Shown here: piece after piece, positions 5,766 through 10,588 of the stretch
How positions within the stretch are numbered: position 1 is the stretch's first letter
Layout of the letters: every line of letters starts with the position of its first letter
Assembly: GCA_007132595.1 (NCBI GenBank)
Contig: SLOH01000043.1
Coordinates: 1 to 10,588, forward strand
DNA: 10,588 nt
Direction of reading: 5' to 3'
From: Waddliaceae bacterium
Lineage (GTDB): Bacteria; Chlamydiota; Chlamydiia; Chlamydiales; SLOH01
Made by a program: the position numbers and the translations under genes
Notes under the pieces: model-generated
What the model saw: the letters and a program-made list of their open reading frames with translations, nothing else
Database searches by the model: none
Told to the model about the DNA's origin: nothing

Positions 5766-7133
5766 TTAGGCTATATTTTGAAGGTGCATGACCTCTTTCA
5801 AGTGTCTGCGGACGTTGTTTGCGATCTTGTCGCATAAAAATACGTCAAGAATACGCAGGTACTTAAGAGATCTAATCTGCATGAGACCTCTATTAGTGAG
5901 TTTTTTGCATCTACTTAGAAAAAGGATTTCTAGTTTTGTTAGTTTGGTTATGTGTTTCAGCCCCTTGTCTGTGATTGCGCTGCATCCATTTAAACAAAGC
6001 ACTTGGAGGTGTGCGAGGGGCGATAAATAGCTGAGTCCTTTGTCTGAAATTTTCCGACAAAAATTTAAGCGAAGATCTTGTAGGTGTGTATGTCTTCCTA
6101 AATACCAAAGACCCCTATCTGTGATCAGCTCCAAATCATTTAAAAAAATTGTTTTTAAGTAGGTGTGGTTTTCTAGGTGTTTAAGTCCTGCATCCGTCAC
6201 TAGATTGCATTGGCTTAGGTTGATCTCCTGTATTAGTGCCAGGTTTGGTAAAAATCTAAGACCTTCACTTGTGATTTTCTTACACCGACTGAGGTTTAGG
6301 CTTCGTAGTTGCCAAAGGCTTGCTAAATGAGCAAGACCTTCATTTGTGATCAACTGGCACCAACTGAGATTTAGGCTTTGGAGTTGATTATGTTTTGCTA
6401 AGTGGAAAAGGCCTTCATCTCTGAATTGATAGCACCGGCTAAGGTCTATGTGTTGTAGTTGATCAAGGGGTGTGAGATGCACGAATCCTTTGCCTGTCAC
6501 TTGCATGCAGTCTTTTAATGAAAGAGTTTTCAATCCCTTAAGGTTTTTCAGGTGCTCAAGGTCATTATCCGTCATTTGTCTACATCCGACGAACTTAAGG
6601 CTGTGTAGCTGCTTGAGGTTGCTTAAGTAGGATAACGCCGATGGCTCGAATTGACAGAACGAGAGATCAATGGAACGCAAGCTTTGAATCTGCGAAATTT
6701 GATTTAACTGCTCACTGGTAACGGCTTTAAAATCGGAGAGGTCTAAATGTTCAACCCGATTTTTTTTAGCTAGCCGGATCGCAATGTCAACATCATTAAA
6801 CTCATGTTCACTTATATCTAAATAATCAAATCGGATGGAGTTTGCTAGCTCCTCAGGCAGTGCGTCGATCGCTTTTTTTGCGTGCAGTGAATTGGAAACA
6901 TTGAGATATGCGACTTTATGGACGGAGTCTTTATTATTCAGATGTCTTGCAAGAACATTAAAATGATGCATTGCAACAGCACCTGCCTTTATAGCTAAAA
7001 GCTTTCTGTCGTTTAGAAAATCTCTGTTAACCGCGTGTAACTTTACTTCAGTTTCGTCTTGGATTTCATTCATGAATGTGTCCAAGACGAGGCTCATATC
7101 ATTTAGATTTTGGATAGTTGTGTGATTGTTCAT
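5766..7133 (-). CDS. Leucine-rich-repeat protein (cysteine-type LRR), candidate host-directed effector
   Basis: The 455-residue protein has an unrecognised N-terminal domain (1-126) followed by thirteen LRRs (127-450), nearly all exactly 25 residues, and almost no C-terminal cap. A typical unit is LQSLNLSWCQLITNEGLAHL. A cysteine at the ninth position of most repeats (C184, C209, C234, C259, C284, C309, C359, C384, C409, C434) makes it the cysteine-containing LRR class known from eukaryotic FBXL/AMN1 proteins and expanded in amoeba-associated chlamydiae. Repeats of this class form protein-binding solenoids. No signal peptide or membrane segment is seen, so any export would have to be type III. 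Residues 92-107 (LPEELANSIRFDYLDI) loosely resemble an F-box start, but the rest of that motif is absent. The ATG at 7133 lacks a Shine-Dalgarno. The gene lies close to the type III chaperone gene slc1, on the opposite strand. Function as an effector is inference. Confidence 0.88.
   Translation of the reverse strand: MNNHTTIQNLNDMSLVLDTFMNEIQDETEVKLHAVNRDFLNDRKLLAIKAGAVAMHHFNVLARHLNNKDSVHKVAYLNVSNSLHAKKAIDALPEELANSIRFDYLDISEHEFNDVDIAIRLAKKNRVEHLDLSDFKAVTSEQLNQISQIQSLRSIDLSFCQFEPSALSYLSNLKQLHSLKFVGCRQMTDNDLEHLKNLKGLKTLSLKDCMQVTGKGFVHLTPLDQLQHIDLSRCYQFRDEGLFHLAKHNQLQSLNLSWCQLITNEGLAHLASLWQLRSLNLSRCKKITSEGLRFLPNLALIQEINLSQCNLVTDAGLKHLENHTYLKTIFLNDLELITDRGLWYLGRHTHLQDLRLNFCRKISDKGLSYLSPLAHLQVLCLNGCSAITDKGLKHITKLTKLEILFLSRCKKLTNRGLMQIRSLKYLRILDVFLCDKIANNVRRHLKEVMHLQNIA
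5784..6755 (-). repeat. Coding tandem array: thirteen LRR units of about 75 bp
   Basis: This stretch encodes residues 127-450 of the LRR protein as thirteen consecutive units of 25 residues (one of 24, residues 152-175). The DNA copies are diverged, so the array is visible mainly at protein level (LxxLxLxxCxxITDxGLxxL). Unit 326-350 is the only later repeat that lost the ladder cysteine (Leu334). Such arrays change length by unequal recombination, which could explain the short neighbour. Confidence 0.85.
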
Positions 7134-7181
7134 GATTGTTTTATAGATAAATAATAATTTTTTTATATTAATTAACCTGAA

Positions 7182-7210
7182 AGTTTAGAGGTTCCTTAAT
7201 TATGTGGCAA
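7182..7210 (-). promoter_or_regulatory. Tentative promoter for the LRR gene
   Basis: On the minus strand TTGCCA (complement of 7205-7210) and TAAACT (complement of 7182-7187) are 17 bases apart. They match the consensus at five and four of six positions. Initiation would give a leader of about 40-45 AT-rich bases before the ATG at 7133. Other AT-rich hexamers closer to the gene could serve instead. Confidence 0.3.
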
Positions 7211-7266
7211 TAGATGGATTCCACCATCTGCTTCTTTTAACAGCAATTAGAGCAGTCGTTCCATAT

Positions 7267-7428
7267 GGAACCCCTGATAAACGGGAGCATTTTAAATTTA
7301 GTGTCCTTTTTTCTAAATTCGAAAAAACGCACTCAATTAACTTTCAAGTAGTTAATTTCGATTGTTTTTTTCAAATTTCAGAAAAAATTCAGTCTAAATT
7401 TAAAATGCTCCCGTTTATCAGGGGTTCC
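7267..7428. repeat. 162-bp near-continuous palindrome with perfect 35-bp inverted ends (MITE-like element)
   Basis: Positions 7267-7301 (starting GGAACCCCTGATAAACGG) and 7394-7428 are exact reverse complements over 35 bp. The 92-bp interior continues the symmetry imperfectly: TTTTTTCT(G)AAATT(C/T)GAAAAAA occurs on both sides, and the centre AATTAACT-7 bases-AGTTAATT (7335-7357) is itself palindromic and nearly concentric. There is no gene inside; a short open frame from 7204 crosses the arms but has no ribosome site and no recognisable product. The size, long terminal inverted repeats and lack of coding capacity fit a non-autonomous miniature transposable element. No convincing target-site duplication flanks it (CATAT on the left, TTATA on the right). 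It sits in the 486-bp space between the divergent LRR and slc1 genes. A long structured transcript or a bidirectional terminator is an alternative. Confidence 0.75.
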
Positions 7429-7511
7429 TTATAGTTTTGATCGATTAAATGATTTTGATCGGCTGAACTAAGCGCCTATATACGTGGACTGATTGATTGT
7501 AGATAATCTGT

Positions 7512-7540
7512 TTGCTTCATAATATCTTCGGCGATATAAT
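7512..7540 (+). promoter_or_regulatory. Sigma66/sigma70-type promoter for slc1
   Basis: TTGCTT (7512-7517) and a perfect TATAAT (7535-7540) are separated by exactly 17 bases. Transcription would start near 7547, giving a leader of about 73 bases that contains AGGAGG (7605-7610) and an AGAGAA/TTCTCT mini-hairpin. Because initiation falls after the TTG at 7512, this promoter also argues against the longer in-frame start for slc1. Confidence 0.6.
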
Positions 7541-7619
7541 AAAGAAAAGTACTAGAGAAGAAATCTTTCTCTTTAAAGAATTAAACACTAGATTGCTCAC
7601 CTTTAGGAGGTTAGAAGAA

Positions 7620-8144
7620 ATGTCAATAGAAAATGCCAAAGATAATTTAAAAGAATTCGGGAAAGAGTTGAACCTCGAAGGTTTAGAGTTTGACGAAAAT
7701 AACACGTGTATCCTAGGGATCGACGATGAGTTTTCTCTTCACCTGACATATGAACCCAACTCTAAAAGACTGTATTTGTACTCACCGCTTTTAGATGGAT
7801 TGCCAAAGGATGACAAGGTCCTATTAAAACTATATGAAATGCTGCTCGAAGGGTCGATGCTTGGCGGTCAAATGGCAGGAGGCGGAGTCGGTGTCGCACC
7901 TCAGGAAGAGCTGATTTTGATGCATTGCACAATTGATATGGAACATGCAGTCTCATCGGCATTGCGCGCATTTGCTCCTCTATTTGTCGAGACAGTCGAA
8001 AAATGGAGAAAAATTTGTGTCGATCTCAAAGAAGGTCGGCCCGTAGACTCTGTACGTCCTGAGGTGGGTCAAGCATCCGTTGGACAAGGGAAAAAGTCAA
8101 ATGGCGGATCTCTTGGTGGAAGTGACCAAGGAATTAAGATTTAA
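7620..8144 (+). CDS. slc1: Type III secretion chaperone Slc1 (CesT/SycE-like; CT043 orthologue)
   Basis: The 174-residue protein closely resembles C. trachomatis Slc1 (CT043), the cytoplasmic class I chaperone that binds early effectors such as Tarp and guides them to the type III secretion apparatus. Shared blocks include NNTCILGIDDEFSLHLTYE (28-45), LYLYSPLLDGLP (51-62), the very conserved LLEGSMLGGQMAGGGVGVA (75-93), ELILMHC (97-103) and FVETVEKWRKIC (122-133). The last 35 or so residues are Gly/Ser/Gln-rich and poorly conserved, as in the family. The ATG at 7620 is chosen because AGGAGG lies nine bases upstream and the protein then starts like the orthologue (MSIENAKDNLKEF). The frame stays open to 7512, but the likely promoter overlaps that extension. 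The gene is monocistronic: its own promoter precedes it and a strong terminator follows. Tarp itself is not in the window, so the cargo here is unknown. Confidence 0.94.
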   Translation: MSIENAKDNLKEFGKELNLEGLEFDENNTCILGIDDEFSLHLTYEPNSKRLYLYSPLLDGLPKDDKVLLKLYEMLLEGSMLGGQMAGGGVGVAPQEELILMHCTIDMEHAVSSALRAFAPLFVETVEKWRKICVDLKEGRPVDSVRPEVGQASVGQGKKSNGGSLGGSDQGIKI

Positions 8145-8176
8145 TTCGCATTCACTTTCACGTCTTAAGTATGCAT

Positions 8177-8208
8177 AATAGAGACCCGTTCGGGTCTCTA
8201 TTTTTTTT
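8177..8208 (+). terminator. Intrinsic terminator of slc1
   Basis: AATAGAGACCC (8177-8187) pairs perfectly with GGGTCTCTATT (8192-8202) around a GTTC loop. A run of eight T (8201-8208) follows at once, a textbook Rho-independent terminator 32 bases after the slc1 stop. It separates slc1 from ssb, which must therefore have its own promoter within 8209-8290. No strongly matching hexamer pair stands out there. Confidence 0.92.
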
Positions 8209-8307
8209 CCCTTTTTTCCTTTACCTACAACAAGATGTTATGGCATGCTGAGTCATTCTAAGATAAAGTAAAATCGTTTTCTAAGTTCACAATAAGAGGT
8301 ATAGTCA

Positions 8308-8766
8308 ATGTCTATGAATTATGTTCACCTTGCAGGATTTCTTGCCAAAGATCCCGAGTCTCGTTTCACAGCAGATGGAAAAAAAGTCACAACACTTTTG
8401 ATTGCAACAAACAACAAGAAGGGTAACGAAGTCGAAACGATTTGGTGGTCAATTTCTCTTTGGGGAGATCGATGGGATAATATGATGAAGTATCTGCAAA
8501 AGGGCAAGCCTGTGTTAACCGGTGGAAGTTTGCGCAAGCCTCGCATTTATCAAGATAAAAATGGAAATCATCAAGTCGGCGCTCTTGAAGTCCGCGCAGA
8601 TTACGTGAATTTTGCTCCCTCAAGTCGACCTGACCAAGATCAGGGAAGCGGCAATCAATCGTCCTCTTCATTCTCTTATGGTTCGGAGTCAAGTGGTCCC
8701 GAGCAGGGGGCAGCGCCGATGTCTCAGAGTTCTTCCTCTTATGAAGACGACTCGATTCCATTTTAG
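8308..8766 (+). CDS. ssb: Single-stranded DNA-binding protein Ssb
   Basis: The 152-residue protein has an N-terminal OB fold (1 to about 103), a Ser/Gln/Gly-rich disordered linker (about 104-145) and the acidic partner-recruiting tip EDDSIPF at the C-terminus (E. coli ends DDDIPF). It coats single-stranded DNA during replication, recombination and repair, and recruits partners through the tip. OB-fold signs are HLAGFLAKDPESRFTADG (7-24), the aromatic-rich TIWWSISLWGDRWDNM (44-59) that supplies stacking residues, and LEVRADYVNF (93-102). The ATG at 8308 is favoured over the one at 8314 because AAGAGG (8294-8299) is correctly spaced for it. pepA follows 12 bases after the stop, so the two are probably co-transcribed, matching CT044-CT045 of C. 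trachomatis. Confidence 0.95.
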   Translation: MSMNYVHLAGFLAKDPESRFTADGKKVTTLLIATNNKKGNEVETIWWSISLWGDRWDNMMKYLQKGKPVLTGGSLRKPRIYQDKNGNHQVGALEVRADYVNFAPSSRPDQDQGSGNQSSSSFSYGSESSGPEQGAAPMSQSSSSYEDDSIPF

Positions 8767-8778
8767 TAAACGGGAAAA

Positions 8779-10257
8779 ATGATGATAAAATTTACAGAAG
8801 TTTCTTCACTTACAAAACGCGTCAAGGCAGATTTGCTCGTTCTTCCTTATTGGAAAGATAAAAAACTGACTCCTGCAAATGCGTTTGAATCGCTTGCAAA
8901 AGAGATTGCGCCTGCCCTTGATTCCGGCGATTTCACTGGAAAAGAGGGTGAGGTAGTTGTCCTCTATGCAACAGGTCAAAAAGAGCCGCGTTTAGTACTT
9001 CTTGGTTTAGGTAAGTCGGATAAAGCAACAGAAGAGAGCCTTAGGCGTGCCTACGGAAAACTCACCTCTTATTGCCACAAAAACAGCTGGACTAAGATCA
9101 ATCTAATGGTGCCGTCCGCAACTGGGTTTAATGTCATTCGCGGAGTGACCGAAGGTGTCTTACATGCCAACTATATGTTTAGTGAATTGAAGAGGGACAA
9201 AAAAGAGTTAAAGCCGCCTGTTGAGCAAATCTGTCTGATCAGTAAAATGAATGACTGCGTCAAGCAGGCAGATCATTGGCTCGGCGTATTCGAAGGGGTC
9301 TATTTAGCTCGAAACCTTGTCAATCGCAATGCAGATGATGTCACACCTCAAGAGCTTGTACGGGTAGCAAAAGATCTTGCCAGTCGCTTTTCAAAAGTGA
9401 AGGTGACGGCATTTGATAAAAAGCGGATTGAGAAAGAGAAGATGGGACTCATCCTTGCTGTGAACCAAGGCTCTCACAGTGAACCGGCTTTTATTATTAT
9501 TGAGTACAAGGGCGATGCAAAATCGAAAGACAATACGATTGTTGTTGGAAAAGGGGTCACCTATGATACAGGCGGGCTAAACCTTAAGCCAACGGGGTTC
9601 ATGGAGACAATGAAGAGCGACATGTCGGGTTCGGCTGTCGCTCTTGGAACAATTCTATCTTGCGCAAAGCTAAACCTTAAGAAGAATGTCACGGCTGTCA
9701 TCCCGACAACGGAAAATTCAATCGACTCTCGCAGCTTTAAGCCAGGAGATGTCTATCCAAGTTATGCGGGGAAAACAGTTGAGATCGGTAACACGGACGC
9801 TGAAGGGCGGTTAATTTTAGCTGATGCTCTTGCGTATGCATGCAAGAATCTCAAGCCGTCTCGTATGATTGATTTTGCCACCCTGACTGGAGCCATCGTG
9901 ATCGCTCTCGGAGAGAAGACAACCGGGATGATGAGTAATAATGATGCGCTGGCAAGTGAGCTCTCTAAGGCGGGCGCTGCAACGTTTGAGAGGGTCTGGC
10001 GCATGCCTCTCTTTGAGGAGTATAAGTCTCAGTTGAAGTCAGATGTAGCCGATATCAAAAATATTGGCGGCCGGCCGGCGGGCTCGATCACTGCTGCTCT
10101 TTTTCTTCAGGAGTTTGTCGATAAAAAAATTCCTTGGGCTCACCTCGACATTGCAGGGACTGCCTTTTTGAGTAAATCCGACCGCTATCTCCCGAAAAAT
10201 GCGACAGGGGTCGGGGTGCGGTTAATGGTCGAGTTTTTAGAAAATAGCAAGTCGTAA
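8779..10257 (+). CDS. pepA: Leucyl (cytosol) aminopeptidase PepA, M17 family
   Basis: At 492 residues this is a complete M17 enzyme, a two-metal hexameric exopeptidase that removes N-terminal residues from peptides in the cytoplasm. The N-terminal macro-like domain spans about 1-165 and the catalytic domain follows. All expected active-site residues are visible by alignment with E. coli PepA: metal ligands K258 and D263 (GKGVTYDTGG), D281 (MKSDMSGSA), D340 and E342 in the signature NTDAEGRL (338-345), and catalytic K270 and R344. The second codon is also ATG; the GGGA at 8772-8775 is better spaced for that one (8782), so the true start may be one codon later. The C-terminus (GTAFLSKSDRYLPKNATGVGVR) is intact. 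E. coli PepA also binds DNA in Xer recombination; nothing here shows whether this one does. Confidence 0.95.
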   Translation: MMIKFTEVSSLTKRVKADLLVLPYWKDKKLTPANAFESLAKEIAPALDSGDFTGKEGEVVVLYATGQKEPRLVLLGLGKSDKATEESLRRAYGKLTSYCHKNSWTKINLMVPSATGFNVIRGVTEGVLHANYMFSELKRDKKELKPPVEQICLISKMNDCVKQADHWLGVFEGVYLARNLVNRNADDVTPQELVRVAKDLASRFSKVKVTAFDKKRIEKEKMGLILAVNQGSHSEPAFIIIEYKGDAKSKDNTIVVGKGVTYDTGGLNLKPTGFMETMKSDMSGSAVALGTILSCAKLNLKKNVTAVIPTTENSIDSRSFKPGDVYPSYAGKTVEIGNTDAEGRLILADALAYACKNLKPSRMIDFATLTGAIVIALGEKTTGMMSNNDALASELSKAGAATFERVWRMPLFEEYKSQLKSDVADIKNIGGRPAGSITAALFLQEFVDKKIPWAHLDIAGTAFLSKSDRYLPKNATGVGVRLMVEFLENSKS

Positions 10258-10311
10258 TACGTTCTATTTTCTAAATTTCCTTCATATTGCAGCTTCAAGC
10301 TTGCGAGTCTC

Positions 10312-10376
10312 GATAGTTTTACACTCCCTTTTTCCTTCGGATTGAACGGGAAGAGGGGGTTAAAACTATCTTTTTT
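10312..10376 (+). terminator. Intrinsic terminator of the ssb-pepA unit
   Basis: GATAGTTTTA (10312-10321) pairs perfectly with TAAAACTATC (10361-10370), followed by six T (10371-10376). Inside, CCCTTTTTCC can pair with GGGAAGAGGGG including G-U pairs, giving a long stem about 55 bases after the pepA stop. The remaining intergenic DNA up to 10500 shows no gene and must hold the promoter of the next gene. Confidence 0.85.
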
Positions 10377-10512
10377 GTATGCAGATGGTTAGTTGTTCAT
10401 CTTGCGACTTTGCATTTTTCTACGGCTAAAGCCCCCCTAAAATCTCGAATCCTTCCTTTTCTCTCTTTTGGCACATAAATTGCAGCTATTTAATTAGCAA
10501 AAGGAGGGATCT

Positions 10513-10588
10513 ATGCCAAAAGATAATAATAAAAAGGTAATAAAAAAGACTCCGGCTAATAAAAAGGTTGTGAAGAAGGTAAAGCCTA
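10513..10588 (+). CDS. Start of a lysine-rich histone H1-like protein (HctB/Hc2-like), cut by the window edge
   Basis: Twenty-five codons are visible: MPKDNNKKVIKKTPANKKVV followed by KKVKP. The lysine-rich, valine/alanine/threonine-spaced composition is that of the chlamydial histone-like protein Hc2, which compacts the chromosome late in development when reticulate bodies become elementary bodies. The position directly after pepA matches hctB (CT046). A strong AAAGGAGGG site lies just before the ATG. Hc2 lengths vary greatly through repeat number, and the body of the gene is outside the window, so the assignment rests on composition plus synteny. In C. trachomatis hctB is a late, sigma28-dependent gene; I found only a poorly spaced sigma28-like sequence near 10427-10452. 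Confidence 0.75.
   Translation, partial: MPKDNNKKVIKKTPANKKVVKKVKP

Noticed and set aside
5784..6755. Regular 75-bp spacing suggesting a CRISPR or satellite array
   Set aside because: The periodicity is that of coding LRR units in one uninterrupted reading frame with diverged DNA; there are no identical repeats with unique spacers.
7204..7266. Possible remnant of glgX or of a transposase next to the palindrome
   Set aside because: Neither strand gives a recognisable conserved motif of either family over this short stretch.
7204..7434. 76-codon open frame spanning the palindrome on the plus strand
   Set aside because: It starts with GTG without a ribosome site, reads through both inverted arms, and its product matches nothing I recognise; it is a by-product of the AT-rich palindrome.
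7435..7461. Two direct copies of TTTTGATCG, 18 bases apart, upstream of slc1 as a possible operator
   Set aside because: The pair is short, AT-rich and more than 50 bases upstream of the -35; without conservation data it is within chance for this composition.
7512..7619. Longer slc1 start at the TTG at 7512
   Set aside because: The TTG is the first part of a likely -35 box with TATAAT 17 bases downstream, and the ATG at 7620 has AGGAGG and gives the expected Slc1 N-terminus.

Overview
The window looks like chromosomal DNA of a member of the Chlamydiae, most likely an amoeba-associated (Parachlamydiales-type) lineage rather than a Chlamydiaceae pathogen. The evidence is the right-hand gene run slc1 (type III secretion chaperone), ssb, pepA and the start of a lysine-rich histone-like gene, which matches the CT043-CT046 order I remember from Chlamydia trachomatis. 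The ruvB product also has chlamydial-style sequence, and the cysteine-type leucine-rich-repeat (LRR) proteins are of the kind expanded in Protochlamydia/Parachlamydia-like genomes. The genus cannot be fixed from sequence reading alone.

Left block (1-4847): a partial minus-strand gene for a helical, probably coiled-coil protein diverges from a plus-strand run through a 120-bp region holding a good promoter on each strand. The plus run is a sodium-coupled neurotransmitter:sodium symporter (NSS) family transporter (TTG start), ruvB (GTG start, overlapping the transporter stop by one base), a secreted SpoIID/LytB-like protein and queA. The SpoIID-like protein has Gln where the catalytic Glu of the family is expected. 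A perfect 14-bp hairpin separates it from queA, which has no Shine-Dalgarno sequence of its own.

Middle block (4848-7619), accessory in character: two tandem minus-strand paralogues share an unrecognised N-terminal domain of about 126 residues. The upstream one carries thirteen regular LRRs of about 25 residues. The downstream one stops just after its second repeat. Between the LRR genes and slc1 lies a 162-bp near-continuous palindrome with perfect 35-bp arms and no coding capacity, resembling a MITE (miniature inverted-repeat transposable element). In C. trachomatis, as I recall, glgX occupies roughly this interval, so this is a point of gene replacement.

Right block (7512-10588): slc1 has a strong sigma66-type promoter, a long leader and a textbook intrinsic terminator. 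ssb and pepA form a tight two-gene unit ending in another intrinsic terminator. An hctB-like histone gene is cut by the window edge.

The conserved genes cover recombination and replication (RuvB, Ssb), tRNA modification (QueA), peptide turnover (PepA), amino-acid uptake (NSS transporter), probable peptidoglycan or septum biology (SpoIID-like), effector secretion (Slc1) and late-stage chromatin compaction (HctB-like). The LRR pair next to a secretion chaperone gene is the best candidate for undescribed host-interaction biology.
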